From NCBI GenBank assembly GCA_016185425.1, contig JACPNQ010000045.1, positions 39,844 through 103,843 on the forward strand: 64,000 nt of DNA, written 5' to 3'. The position numbers and the translations under genes were made by a program. Below, piece after piece: positions 1 through 9,706 of the stretch. The DNA is from Acidobacteriota bacterium. GTDB lineage: Bacteria; Acidobacteriota; Terriglobia; Bryobacterales; Bryobacteraceae. Each line of letters opens with the position of its first letter. Positions within the stretch are counted from its first letter, which is position 1. The notes below the pieces were generated by a model. That model saw nothing but the letters and a program-made list of their open reading frames with translations. It was not told where the DNA came from and did not search any database.

Positions 1-99
1 TCGCTAACACAATGGATGAGTCTTGGCTTCGTGGCTTTAGGAGCCTGGTATTGGTATCAGAGCCGCACGGGAAAGGTTCCCGAGCTAAAGCGCACCTAG
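1..99 (+). CDS. 3' end of a membrane protein, possibly prolipoprotein diacylglyceryl transferase
   Basis: Frame 1 is open from the window edge to a TAG at 97-99, giving 32 residues. They form one hydrophobic segment (WMSLGFVALGAWYWYQSR) followed by a short charged tail (GKVPELKRT). A last transmembrane helix with a short basic C-terminus, preceded by a Leu-Thr/Ser-Gln turn, is what Lgt proteins look like at their C-terminus, so Lgt is my best guess. Only the tail is visible, so the assignment is weak; any polytopic membrane protein could end this way. The start lies outside the window. Confidence 0.4.
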   Translation, partial: SLTQWMSLGFVALGAWYWYQSRTGKVPELKRT

Positions 100-250
100 A
101 AGAAAACCAGGAGTCCTCCCGCACTGGCAGCGTCCCTCCTTTTTCTTCCAGCGCTATGGCCTGCGTCTTTTTCATCAAACATTTCAGCTAGAAAATGTTC
201 TATAGTATGGGATATTCGTGCGTCCGGCTTCTCTACGTCCTGGAGGTAAT

Positions 251-520
251 ATGCTGCGTTTTCCCATGCGCTCGTTGGCCTCGGGCATCGCCGCCGGCAA
301 CACGCCGAAGGGCACGCTGAGCGCAGCCACGCAAAACCGGCGCTGTCCTGCCGCATTCTTTCCGGCGCCGGACAAGGCCACCACGCTGCCGCAATTTAGC
401 GATTTCGGCAGCAAGAATCTCGCGCAGGGGTATCAAGCGCTTGTGATTCCGGACCGGCCGCGCGTGGCCGACCCCGTCACCACCGCGCCCTCCGGTACTG
501 GAGAACAACCGATCCACTAA
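251..520 (+). CDS. small hypothetical protein (89 aa)
   Basis: An open frame from ATG 251 is preceded by GGAGGT at 242-247 and followed within 31 bases by a textbook terminator, so it looks like a real short transcription unit. The protein has a basic, Ala/Gly-rich first half and a Pro/Asp-containing second half ending TGEQPIH. It has no clear membrane segment or known motif. A longer in-frame start at 218 exists but lacks a ribosome site. The spacing between GGAGG and ATG is short (about 4 bases), which is the main doubt. I do not recognise a family. Confidence 0.45.
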   Translation: MLRFPMRSLASGIAAGNTPKGTLSAATQNRRCPAAFFPAPDKATTLPQFSDFGSKNLAQGYQALVIPDRPRVADPVTTAPSGTGEQPIH

Positions 521-550
521 AACACTTCTCTTGCCTTTGCTTCTACGCAG

Positions 551-592
551 CCGGGAATATGGACCTTCGGGTTCTGTATTCCCGGTTTTTTT
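551..592 (+). terminator. rho-independent terminator
   Basis: CCGGGAATA (551-559) pairs perfectly with TATTCCCGG (577-585). Further wobble pairs lie inside the stem, and seven T follow at 586-592. It lies 31 bases after the small gene ending at 520 and isolates it from the next transcription unit. Confidence 0.9.
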
Positions 593-696
593 GTCTACGT
601 CCGCTTGTTAACTCTGTGACAGCCCGCCAGCGGGGCTTTTTCCGAACCCTGGAAGTAGTGTTAGAGTAGGAGCACCATTCTCGGGGACGGATTCCG

Positions 697-3600
697 ATGC
701 GACTACTAATGACGCTTTGTTTTCTGGGTTGCGGGACGATGGCGCTCGGACAGGAGATTGCCGCACGCGCCCGGCAGTTGGAGGAGAAGGGACAGGCTGC
801 GGCCGCGCGGACATTATTGATAACCGCCGCGAAGGACGCCCCTGACGATGCCCTCACTCTCACTGTGGCGGCTGAGTTTCTGGACCGCCACAGCGATCCC
901 GCCGCGCGTGGCATGTATGAAAAACTACTCGCCGTTCTCGCGAAAGGCGGTTCCCAGGAAAGATCCAAGTACGCCAAACGCCTCGTCGCGCTTGACTTGC
1001 TGGCTGGCGACGCATCCGCCGCGCAGAACCACCTCAGCATCGCTGGGGGTCAGAAGCTTCCCGCACCAAAGGCGGAGTTGGGCGACGAGTATTCGACAGT
1101 CGATATCCCAGGCCCGCTTCGCTCTTTTGCGCGCATGGCCGCCCTCAGTCCCGACTTGCCGAGGGAAGAGATCCTCAGCGCGCTGGCGCGCAATGTAGTG
1201 ACGAACGGTTACCAGGCCGCCAACAGCAACGAAGGCCTCGAACCCACCGAGTACCTTAAGCTCGTCATCCGCTATCTATCGCAGGCGCGTGAACTGAACA
1301 AGGTCGCTGGCGAGGCCAAGAAGATCCGCGTCGAGCAGTGTGAGTCTCCCGTAACGGCCGATCTCCTTCGCGCGCTCGGCTACCGTATGCGCGGCGGCTG
1401 CGGCGCCGAAGTGGTGCTGGAAACGGTCAATGCTTCCCGGGCATTCTTGACGATCGACTCGGGCTTCCCGCTCGCCGAATTGGAGCAAGCACTTCGTGCC
1501 AACCGGCCGTTTGAATACGACTACAAACCCACCTCCGTTCCAATCCTCTATAACGCCGAGTACTGGCTTGGGGCAAAGGAAAAGCAGCAAGGCGAGTTCA
1601 TCGACCAATACCTGAGCGACCCGCAGCTCTGCCGCCTCTATCTCGGCATGTCCAAGCTCGACCGCGAAGTGGCCGCGAAGATGAAGGCCTCCATCGCCGT
1701 GATGCGATTGAAAGCGTTCTCCCACGTGCTGGATTTCTTCGGCGGAATGTACACCATGCGTGACGGTAAGGCGGTAGTTCCGGGCGGCGCAAAGGCGGAA
1801 TCGGTGTGGGCGGAGCTAGCAGGCGCGCCCGTCACGGACCCAGCCGCATTCTTCGACAAACTCAACTCAAAGGACGACGGCTGGCTCGCCAGCTACTATG
1901 ACTCTCTGATGCGCGTCGGCGGCATTGCGCAGGACTACCTCACGCAGACCGATCGCCTCAAACGCTTCTACGGCGCCGTGAGAGGCAAGGTCACCAGCCC
2001 CGGCCCAGCTCGTCCCGTGTTTCGCGCCAACACGGATCTTCTCCTTCTCACCACACGCCTGCGTTTCGAGAGCGACGGCAAACCGCACATTCCCGGCTCC
2101 GTCGAAGTCTGGAAACAGCTTTTCATCAAGCATCCGCACGGCAAGTACGATGGCAAACTCACCAAGGCGGCCGCGAACTGGAAGGAAGCCGACGATGTGC
2201 TGGAAGCGCTCTTCGCGCTCTGCCGCAAGGCGGTTGAAAATGAACCTCTGAAAATCTTCATGGCGCTTAGCGACATGAACCGCAGGCGCGCCACACCAAT
2301 GGCAACGGCCACTGTCGACCGCCTTGCCCGCGAATACCGGGGCAGCGGCGCGCAGTACTCCCTGCTTAACGAAACCGGCGCGTTGCAGGAATCGACGATC
2401 CTCGCCTACCTCGACACGATGAGTGCCATTACCGGTATCCGCGATCAGGGTGCCAGGTCCAACGCCGCCGGAACCATGCAAGGGCTGCTGGGCATCTGGC
2501 AGATTCTCGTCCGCCAGGGCGCAATCGCCGACAAGGATGCCGATGGCGTTATGAGCAGCATCCTTGCATCATTCGCAAAAGTGAAGAATGATCGCGATGC
2601 GTTCGACGCCGGCTGGACCGGTTTGCAAGCGCTTCTGAAGACCGCCGGAACGCCGGATGGCGTGAATCCGCAGGACCGCATGGTCGACCTCCTCGCCGGT
2701 GCCGCGAACGCCGAAGATACCGACACGCACACGCAGCTCGTCCAGGACATGATCCGGATCATTGAGGCGCAACGGCTGGTTTCCCTGAAAGCGCTTGGCG
2801 ATCTCGCCGCCCATCTGGAAGGCCTTGGCAAAGGAGCGAAGCTCGACCCCGGCATCGTGCAGCGGGTCTCAGGCCGTCTGTCGGAAATTCAATTGCCTCG
2901 GGCCGGCCTGACTGGCGTCGAAAAGAACTCGCTCATCTTCGGCTACTGGAGTGAGCGGCATATCGAGAATCAGCGAAAGTTGAATCTCCGCGCCATGGTC
3001 GAACGCGCCGGTGCCGACCCGGCCAAGCTCGCCGATGTGCGCGGCGCACTCGCCCCTCTGCTGCGAGACACGCTCGTCGGTCTCAACTACGGCCACTACG
3101 CGCCACCCGGCGCCCAGATTCTCTATACGAATCCCGTCTTCGTCCGCAGCCACGACTTCCTCGGCCTCCAAGGCGCTTCGCAGACATGGAGGCAGACGGA
3201 AGTCGTCGGCTCCGGTTGGCCGGCAAGCTCCGGCGGCCGCCTGGTTGGCTCCCTGTCCGGACTACCCTACGCTCTGGCCGAAGCGGAACAGAACTTTCTG
3301 GTACCAAGCAGAGAGCAAGCCCTGATTTGGGGCGATCTCGTACCGCAGATCGTTCAAAGCTCCAAGATCCAGCGCTTCTGGAACGTGCCGCCGGTGCAGA
3401 TGCACTGGGTGGCGCTCCATCTGCGGTTTAGCGAGCTGATGCTCGCCGAGGCCGTGCTGGACGAAAATCTGCGCGGCCGCGTTACTCGCGTCCTCGGCCA
3501 GTACGCGGCCCCCGCGCGCTCCCGCCAGGTGGGCGAGTGGCTCGCCGAGGGGCGCGTAAAGAAGGCGCTCGAAAACGTCACCCCATCGGAACTGTTCTCG

Positions 3601-4047
3601 TTGGCCCGCGAAATGCACGGAGCCCGCGCGGAAGAAGGGGACGCGTTGGCGCAGGAAATCCGCCAAATCGCCCGGGCATCGCAATCAGCCAGCTATCCGG
3701 CGGTTTCCCGCGCGTTCGGCACCTCGAAACCAACGCTGACAAACAGCTACAGCCCGGAACTGCTGAACATCCGCACTTTCCCGACTCTGATGGGCTACTC
3801 TAGCCGCATCATGGCCGAAAGCTGGGAGTCCAGCCTGCTGTATTTCGCGTCCGTGGCGGACTCGGCGTATATGATGCCGTCTCAGCTCAATGTCGCCGTG
3901 CCGGAGTGGACAAAATTCACGGTGGAAAAAATCTTCGCCACCCATCTGGAAGATTGGCCGGCCCTGCTCCGCTCCATGCGGCAGGTCGGCGAAGAAGTTC
4001 GCGCGAAGGCGCACAAAACGGCACAGGCAAACGGCGGCGGTGAGTAA
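697..4047 (+). CDS. large secreted protein of unknown function, TPR-like N-terminus
   Basis: The 1116-residue protein begins with a classic signal peptide (MRLLMTLCFLGCGTMALGQ, cleavage after about residue 19), so it should act outside the cytoplasm. Residues ~20-110 are helical and Ala/Leu-rich (QLEEKGQAAAARTLL, later AEFLDRHSDPAARGMYEKLL), which resembles tetratricopeptide repeats. The rest is mostly alpha-helical without a catalytic motif that I recognise. A GGGGA stretch about ten bases before ATG 697 may serve as ribosome site. It ends 63 bases before the probable GTG start of the VWA gene, so the two are probably co-transcribed. I see no frameshift. Function is unknown; a scaffold or repeat protein working with the VWA partner is a guess. 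Confidence 0.8.
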   Translation: MRLLMTLCFLGCGTMALGQEIAARARQLEEKGQAAAARTLLITAAKDAPDDALTLTVAAEFLDRHSDPAARGMYEKLLAVLAKGGSQERSKYAKRLVALDLLAGDASAAQNHLSIAGGQKLPAPKAELGDEYSTVDIPGPLRSFARMAALSPDLPREEILSALARNVVTNGYQAANSNEGLEPTEYLKLVIRYLSQARELNKVAGEAKKIRVEQCESPVTADLLRALGYRMRGGCGAEVVLETVNASRAFLTIDSGFPLAELEQALRANRPFEYDYKPTSVPILYNAEYWLGAKEKQQGEFIDQYLSDPQLCRLYLGMSKLDREVAAKMKASIAVMRLKAFSHVLDFFGGMYTMRDGKAVVPGGAKAESVWAELAGAPVTDPAAFFDKLNSKDDGWLASYYDSLMRVGGIAQDYLTQTDRLKRFYGAVRGKVTSPGPARPVFRANTDLLLLTTRLRFESDGKPHIPGSVEVWKQLFIKHPHGKYDGKLTKAAANWKEADDVLEALFALCRKAVENEPLKIFMALSDMNRRRATPMATATVDRLAREYRGSGAQYSLLNETGALQESTILAYLDTMSAITGIRDQGARSNAAGTMQGLLGIWQILVRQGAIADKDADGVMSSILASFAKVKNDRDAFDAGWTGLQALLKTAGTPDGVNPQDRMVDLLAGAANAEDTDTHTQLVQDMIRIIEAQRLVSLKALGDLAAHLEGLGKGAKLDPGIVQRVSGRLSEIQLPRAGLTGVEKNSLIFGYWSERHIENQRKLNLRAMVERAGADPAKLADVRGALAPLLRDTLVGLNYGHYAPPGAQILYTNPVFVRSHDFLGLQGASQTWRQTEVVGSGWPASSGGRLVGSLSGLPYALAEAEQNFLVPSREQALIWGDLVPQIVQSSKIQRFWNVPPVQMHWVALHLRFSELMLAEAVLDENLRGRVTRVLGQYAAPARSRQVGEWLAEGRVKKALENVTPSELFSLAREMHGARAEEGDALAQEIRQIARASQSASYPAVSRAFGTSKPTLTNSYSPELLNIRTFPTLMGYSSRIMAESWESSLLYFASVADSAYMMPSQLNVAVPEWTKFTVEKIFATHLEDWPALLRSMRQVGEEVRAKAHKTAQANGGGE

Positions 4048-4110
4048 CCCCGCCGCTGTGCCGCAACATTCGTTACACTTTTCATCATTATGCTGGCAAG
4101 GGAGAGACGA

Positions 4111-5115
4111 GTGACTTCGAGACGAAAATTTGTGGGCATGGGTGCCGCCGCAGTCGCGGCTGGCCGCCATGCCGCGGCGCAGGACAACAGCCGGCCGACC
4201 TTCCGCGTAAAGGTCGACATGGTGGTGCTCGGCTTTACGGTCACCGACAGCAAAGGCAAGTACGTGAATGGGCTCAAACCCTCCGAATTCCGCATTCTGG
4301 AAGACGGCATCGTGCAGAAGCTCAACACTTTTGCCGAAGGCAATAAGCCCGTCATGCAGATCCTCGACGACGGTTCCATGCGCCCCTTACCGGTCCAACC
4401 CGTCCAGGAAGAAGCCAAGGCCGGCCCCGATGTGCGCTCCGATGCCTTCGTCGGCACCAACGTCTTCGTTCTCTTTGACACCAGCAATTACATGTACCGC
4501 GGCTTCGTCTATGCCTCGGACGCCATAGCCGATTTCGTACGCGGCCTGGATCGCGCCGACTCCGTCGCCGTCTATACCTTCAGCCGCAACCTCACTCGCG
4601 CGGCGGATCTCACGAAGGACCGCAACGAAGCCATTCTGGGCCTGCGCAAAGCCGTCGCCGGCGATGACGCCGCCCTCTACAACACGCTGCTGCTCACGCT
4701 CCGCGACGCCGCCAAAGTCCCCGGACGCAAGGTGGTCATTGTGTTTTCCAACGGTCCCGATAACGCCAGCATGGTCGCGCCCGACGATGTACGCGCCGTC
4801 GCCGAAGACGAGGGCATCCCCATCTACGTCATCTCCACCGCCGAAGCCAGCAAGGACGCCATCTCCAGCGGCGTTTTCAAACGCCTCACCACGCGCACCG
4901 GGGGCAAGGCCTACTTTGCCAAGACGTGGCAGAAGCAGGTGGAAGCATTCGAATCCATCCGCGAGGATCTCGGCAACTCCTACACGGTTACCTACTACCC
5001 GCAACAGAATCCAAACGAAGGCTTCCGGAAAATTGCGGTAGAAATATCCGGCGACGCTGGCAAAAAATACAGGGTTCGCGCGCGCCCCGGTTACCGTCCC
5101 AGCCGCGGCTTCTAG
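4111..5115 (+). CDS. Tat-exported VWA protein, acidobacterial VWFA-related family
   Basis: I place the start at GTG 4111, because AAGGGAGA lies just upstream (4098-4105) and the protein then opens with a twin-arginine signal, TSRRKFVGMGAAAVAAG. An ATG at 4090 would add seven residues. After the signal comes the opening typical of acidobacterial VWFA-related proteins (residues ~31-75: TFRVKVDMVVLGFTVTDSKG, then FRILEDG). The von Willebrand A fold starts with VFVLFDTSNYM (~118-128). The metal-site motif DxSxS is only partly kept: D123 and S125 are present but the last serine is a tyrosine, so metal binding may be altered. The fold continues with VVIVFSNGPDNAS. The family probably serves protein-protein interactions. 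Its TAG stop (5113-5115) overlaps the stop of the convergent kinase gene. Confidence 0.88.
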   Translation: MTSRRKFVGMGAAAVAAGRHAAAQDNSRPTFRVKVDMVVLGFTVTDSKGKYVNGLKPSEFRILEDGIVQKLNTFAEGNKPVMQILDDGSMRPLPVQPVQEEAKAGPDVRSDAFVGTNVFVLFDTSNYMYRGFVYASDAIADFVRGLDRADSVAVYTFSRNLTRAADLTKDRNEAILGLRKAVAGDDAALYNTLLLTLRDAAKVPGRKVVIVFSNGPDNASMVAPDDVRAVAEDEGIPIYVISTAEASKDAISSGVFKRLTTRTGGKAYFAKTWQKQVEAFESIREDLGNSYTVTYYPQQNPNEGFRKIAVEISGDAGKKYRVRARPGYRPSRGF

Positions 5116-8100
5116 TCGCCTGCTCCCTGCACTGCTTCCCGCTCCGCCATCTCGGCGATTGTGCGGACAAGCTGTCCGGCCTCCAGCGGCTTGGTCAAAT
5201 ATCCGTCCGCGCCTGCGTCCAGGCACCGCTCGCGGTCGCCTTTCATCGCGTTCGCTGTCAGCATCAGAATGGGCGTCCGCCGCCCCGCGCCGTTCTCAAT
5301 GCCGCGAATCGCCCGCGTTGCCGATAAGCCGTCCAACTCCGGCATCTGCACATCCATCAGAATCAGGTCAAACGACCCGCCCCGAAACGCCTCGATCGCC
5401 TGCGTCCCATTCGCCGCCAGCGTCACTTGGTGGCCCTGCTTTTCCAGTAGCCGGATCGCCAGGCGTTGACTAACCACGTTGTCCTCCACCAGCAGCACAC
5501 GCAGTGCGCGGCCGGGTTGCGCCTCGGCCACCGGAGCGGGCGCCGATTCTCCCATCTCCCTCGGTAGCAGCGCCACGGTGAAATGTAGCGTTGTCCCCTT
5601 CGCTTCGACACTCTCCGCCCACATTCGGCCGCCCATCAGGGTCGCCAGCCGCACGCAAATCGAAAGGCCAAGCCCCGTTCCGCCGTACTTTCGCGTCGTC
5701 GATCCATCCGCCTGGCGGAACTGTTCAAAGACAATCGGCAGTTTATCCGCCGGAATGCCAATACCGGTATCGCTCACCGAAAAATGAACCATCACGCGGT
5801 CGGCCGGGCCGCTGTCTCCCGGGCCCACCCGGAGCTGAATCGAGCCCTTCTCCGTAAACTTGATCGCGTTCCCTAACAAGTTATTCAGGATCTGCCGCAG
5901 CCGCGTCGGATCTCCACGGAAATCATCGGGCAGCGACGGCGCGATATGCACGGCGAACGACAGGTTCTTTTCCCTCATTAGCGGAAGGAACGGCCGCGCC
6001 ACATCCTGCACCAGCTCTCGCAACAGGAACGGCGCCGATTCAATATCCAGGCGGCCCGCCTCGATCTTCGAAAAATCCAGAATATCGTTCAAGATCTGCA
6101 ACAGGCTCTGCGCTGAAGATCGCGCCGTCTCCACATAATCCCGTTGTTCGGCCGAAAGCTCGGTGGCCAGCGCAAGCGACGTCATGCCGATCACCCCATT
6201 CATCGGCGTGCGAATCTCGTGGCTCATATTGGCCAGGAACTCACTCTTCAACCGGCTCGCGTGATGCGCCTGCGCCAGCAAGCCCTCAATGGCCGCTTTC
6301 TGATTCTCATTCCGGGCAGCCTGCTCCCGCAGCTCCCGCGTGCGCGATTCCACCGCCTCCTCCAGCTCTGTCCGTTGCGCCAGCACTTTCGCGATCCGCC
6401 GCCGCCACAGCAGAAATCCGAATACCGCCGCCACAGCGAGCATGGTCCCGCGAAATGCCCCCGTTTCTGACCAGTGCGGGCTGACAAAAAAATCCAGCAC
6501 CGCTGTCTCCCCGCCGAAGCCTCCATCTCCCGATGTCGTCTGCACCTCCAGCCGATGCGGTCCTGGCAGCAAACTCAAATCGACAACCGGATTGTCCGTC
6601 GAGATCCATCCTGTCGAGGGATCGATCACCGCATCGCGGCGCACGTGCCGGTAGCGGTAGCGCGCCGTGGCCAGCAACCGTACGTTCGAGAACTCGACGT
6701 GCATGTTCCGTCCGGCAATCGTCAGCGCGGGCCATTGGGACGCCGGAATCGCGACGCCGCCGCTTGAGATGGACGTAATCGCAACTTGCTGTGCCGGCAT
6801 CGTTTCATCAAAGGAACGCAATTCGGAGAACCCGCTTGTCGTTCCAATATCGATCCGTCCATTTGCGTGCGCGAAGAATCCGCCCAGCATGATGTCGTGC
6901 CAGATCAGCCCATCCTGTGCTCCAATATGCCGCCAGTGTCCCCCCGTCCACACATCCAGCCCGATGTCAGTCCCTACCCACACATTGCCGCGCCGGTCTG
7001 GTTCCAGGAAGCTGATGTTGTCGTTCTCCAGCCCGCTGCCCCGCCCAAAATGTGTCAGATTCCGAATGGCCCCGGAGTTGTCGATCTCCATTCGCGCAAT
7101 CCCGCGCACGCCGCTATATCCGACCCACCACTCCCCCGGGACGCGTTCCGACAAGAACACCACGCCTTCGTACTCCAGGCCGTTCGCCTTCGAATAGACC
7201 TGCCAGTTTCCATGCTTCTGTCGCGCCAGGCCCAATAAATTCGCCACCCACAAACTGCCGTCCATCCCACGCCGCACGCGGTATACGGTTCGCGGCTCTT
7301 CGGTGATCGGCGTTGCATAGATTCGGAACTTGGACAGCGGGTGCCGCCAGTCGCCGATGAAAAGCCCGGCTCGCGTGCATAACCACAACTCGCCCGTATC
7401 CTCGGCTGTGATCGACACGATCCGGTTCGACGCTAGTCCGTCCGCTTCGCCGAATCGCATAATCCGCCCGCCCGGCGCGATGCGCGTCAACCCGCCCTCG
7501 TTGCTCCCGGCCCATATCGCGCCATCGCCGGTCGCCACCAAAGCGCGCACCTCGTTCGCCGCGAGTCCGTTGCCCGTATTCCAAACGGCAAAGCTACCGT
7601 CCGCGCGCATCTGGTTTAGCCCATCCTTGGTCCCGATCCAAAGACGCCCTTCCCCATCCTGCGCAAACGACATCACGCCGTTATTGCTCAACCCGTCGGA
7701 AGTCTCCCAACTCCGCCACGCGGGGAACCCGTTCCACCGCGCCAGTCCGTGTGCTTCAAGCCCAATCCACGGCGTTCCGAACTTATCCCAGACAACCGCG
7801 CTCACCGGATCGGCTCGCAATCCTTGGGCCGACGCGTAGCGCAGCCACCGCGCCCGGCCTCCGGACTCTTCCCTCTGCCACAACCCGGAAAACGTCGGCA
7901 CCCATAGGCGGCCTGCCTTATCCACCGCAAGTTCGTTCAGCCGTCCCACCGGCGGAAAATCGAGATCCGCCCGCCGGAAGGCCGCCGCCCCGCGCTCCAA
8001 CACGTACAGCGCCGCCCTCGATCGAATCCACACTCGCTTCTGCCCATCCATCACCGCCGCGCCGTAGTCGGCCTCCGGCAAACCCCACGGACTCCCCTCG

Positions 8101-8711
8101 GACTTCCACACAATCTCCCCATCCGCCCCCAACCGCCCGCGCCGCACCGTCGTCGTTGAACTCGCCCAAATCTCTCCGCCCGGATCCACAAACACGGATC
8201 GCAGAATCCACTTATCTGTTCCCCGGAACACGCGAAACGCGCCATTCTCCAGAATCGCCAGGCCTCGTGGCGATGCCACGATCAATCGTCCGTCCGGCAT
8301 AGCGTGCATACAGCCGCTCCCAAAGCAATGCGCAAGCTCATCGCGCCGTTCAGACGCATTGGATAGGGCCAACGTAATGAACCGGTCGCCTTTCCAGACG
8401 CCAATACCCCCGTTCGTCCCAGCCAGGACATTCCCTGCCGGGTCCACAAACACCATCTGCACCGCGTCTTCCGGCAGTCCTTTGTCCCTCCCGAACCGTT
8501 CGAACCGGTGCCCGTCGAAACGAAACAGTCCGTTTGACGTACCTACCCACAAAAGACCCGTCTGATCCTGGACAATCCCGCGCACGCTCAGATTGGAAAG
8601 CCCATTTGCGAGTCCGTAGTGATCGAAGCTGAAATGCTGGCAGAAGACGGGACCCGCCACGGCGAGCGTCAACGCCGCCAGCGACGCAAGAATGCGCTGA
8701 AATTTCCCCAT
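5112..8711 (-). CDS. hybrid sensor histidine kinase with two-component-regulator propeller
   Basis: This 1199-residue protein has, in order: a signal peptide or first membrane anchor (1-25); about 600 residues of Reg_prop repeats (GLLWVGTSNGLFRFDG, GRLWIGTKDGLNQM, GNVWVGTDIGLDVW); a Y_Y_Y-like domain (~640-740); one transmembrane helix (MLAVAAVFGFLLW); a coiled coil; the HisKA phosphoacceptor (FLANMSHEIRTPMNG, His near 829); HATPase_c (N-box NLLGNAIKFTEKG, G-boxes DTGIGIP and GGTGLGLS); and a C-terminal receiver (VLLVEDN, phospho-Asp near 1118 in LILMDVQMPELDG, later Lys in LTKPL). This matches the hybrid one-protein sensors that read periplasmic saccharides in Bacteroidetes, but no DNA-binding domain is attached, so a separate output partner is needed. 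Its stop codon (5112-5114) interlocks with that of the VWA gene. Confidence 0.95.
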   Translation of the reverse strand: MGKFQRILASLAALTLAVAGPVFCQHFSFDHYGLANGLSNLSVRGIVQDQTGLLWVGTSNGLFRFDGHRFERFGRDKGLPEDAVQMVFVDPAGNVLAGTNGGIGVWKGDRFITLALSNASERRDELAHCFGSGCMHAMPDGRLIVASPRGLAILENGAFRVFRGTDKWILRSVFVDPGGEIWASSTTTVRRGRLGADGEIVWKSEGSPWGLPEADYGAAVMDGQKRVWIRSRAALYVLERGAAAFRRADLDFPPVGRLNELAVDKAGRLWVPTFSGLWQREESGGRARWLRYASAQGLRADPVSAVVWDKFGTPWIGLEAHGLARWNGFPAWRSWETSDGLSNNGVMSFAQDGEGRLWIGTKDGLNQMRADGSFAVWNTGNGLAANEVRALVATGDGAIWAGSNEGGLTRIAPGGRIMRFGEADGLASNRIVSITAEDTGELWLCTRAGLFIGDWRHPLSKFRIYATPITEEPRTVYRVRRGMDGSLWVANLLGLARQKHGNWQVYSKANGLEYEGVVFLSERVPGEWWVGYSGVRGIARMEIDNSGAIRNLTHFGRGSGLENDNISFLEPDRRGNVWVGTDIGLDVWTGGHWRHIGAQDGLIWHDIMLGGFFAHANGRIDIGTTSGFSELRSFDETMPAQQVAITSISSGGVAIPASQWPALTIAGRNMHVEFSNVRLLATARYRYRHVRRDAVIDPSTGWISTDNPVVDLSLLPGPHRLEVQTTSGDGGFGGETAVLDFFVSPHWSETGAFRGTMLAVAAVFGFLLWRRRIAKVLAQRTELEEAVESRTRELREQAARNENQKAAIEGLLAQAHHASRLKSEFLANMSHEIRTPMNGVIGMTSLALATELSAEQRDYVETARSSAQSLLQILNDILDFSKIEAGRLDIESAPFLLRELVQDVARPFLPLMREKNLSFAVHIAPSLPDDFRGDPTRLRQILNNLLGNAIKFTEKGSIQLRVGPGDSGPADRVMVHFSVSDTGIGIPADKLPIVFEQFRQADGSTTRKYGGTGLGLSICVRLATLMGGRMWAESVEAKGTTLHFTVALLPREMGESAPAPVAEAQPGRALRVLLVEDNVVSQRLAIRLLEKQGHQVTLAANGTQAIEAFRGGSFDLILMDVQMPELDGLSATRAIRGIENGAGRRTPILMLTANAMKGDRERCLDAGADGYLTKPLEAGQLVRTIAEMAEREAVQGAGD

Positions 8712-8803
8712 ATCAAGAACGCGCCCGGTCTCCTGATAGTTTCAATCGGCCCCCCACCGTTTTTCTTTAATGGACCTCGTCAGTGTCTCTGTATCTTGCC
8801 ACG

Positions 8804-9706
8804 TCATTCCGCCTCGGTAAAGGGAGGGAATTCGGCTGGAACCGGCGCCGTGATTCGCCGCATCTCCCCGTCCAGTCCCGGAAACGCCAACTTCCACGCA
8901 TGGAGCAGCAGCCGTGGCGCCGCCGCCGCGCCATAAGCCGTATCCCCCGCAATCGGATTTCCGGTCGCCGCGCAATGAATCCGGATCTGATTCGTTCGCC
9001 CGGTAACGGGCAGCGCCTCCACGACAACGCCGTCCGCCGTACGCGCCAACACCCGCAACCGCGTCTCCGCGGCGGCTCCTCCCTCCAAAACATTCCATGG
9101 CGGGCGCCGCCCCGCCGCCCGGCCAATCGGGAGTGTGACTACCCGCTCGTCCCAGTCCACCTGTCCCGTCAACACGGCGACGTATCGCTTCTCCACCGCC
9201 CGCGCCTCAAATAGCTTCGCCAGCGGGGATCCTCGCTGCAGCGTCTTCGCCGCCAGTAACACACCGGATGTTCCGCGGTCCAATCGATGCAGAAAACGCA
9301 CGTCCCCGTGACCCATCCCTAGCAGCGCATTCCCCGCCGTACCGGTTCGCTCCCTGCTAGTCGGATGCACCAGCATGCCCGAAGGCTTGTTCACCGCCAG
9401 TAGCTCGGCATCTTCATAGAGGATCTCCAACGCAATCTCTTCCGGCCAGATCTCCGTTATCCGTGCCGAATCATCCAGCGTCACCATCTCCCCGCCCGCC
9501 AATCGAAAGCCTTTGTGCCGCACACGCCCATCCACCTGGCACGCCCCCGCAGCCAGCGCCCGCCGCACACTCTCCCGCGAAGAGCCCGGCAGCCGGCCCC
9601 GCAGGAAATCCTCCAGCCGGGCCGATTCATCCACGCACCACGCGCGGCTTCGGCCCGCCGCCGTGCTAAAGTGAGTTTTCGCGGCAGACTCATCCGTTAT
9701 CGCCAT
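8804..9706 (-). CDS. RluA-family 23S rRNA pseudouridine synthase
   Basis: Residues ~24-80 form an S4 RNA-binding domain (SARLEDFLRGRLPGSSRESV). The catalytic domain follows, with YEDAELLAVNKPSGMLVHP and the signature HRLDRGTSGVLL, whose D143 is the catalytic aspartate. The RluA/RluC/RluD family isomerises uridine to pseudouridine in 23S rRNA; the S4 domain favours RluC/RluD, but the exact target cannot be read. The annotated ATG (9704-9706) overlaps by two bases the ATG of the divergent cas10-like gene. The first ~23 residues are not conserved-looking, so an internal GTG near 9634 is a possible real start and would leave room for promoters. The 3' end lies 93 bases from the start of the kinase gene. 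Confidence 0.9.
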   Translation of the reverse strand: MAITDESAAKTHFSTAAGRSRAWCVDESARLEDFLRGRLPGSSRESVRRALAAGACQVDGRVRHKGFRLAGGEMVTLDDSARITEIWPEEIALEILYEDAELLAVNKPSGMLVHPTSRERTGTAGNALLGMGHGDVRFLHRLDRGTSGVLLAAKTLQRGSPLAKLFEARAVEKRYVAVLTGQVDWDERVVTLPIGRAAGRRPPWNVLEGGAAAETRLRVLARTADGVVVEALPVTGRTNQIRIHCAATGNPIAGDTAYGAAAAPRLLLHAWKLAFPGLDGEMRRITAPVPAEFPPFTEAE

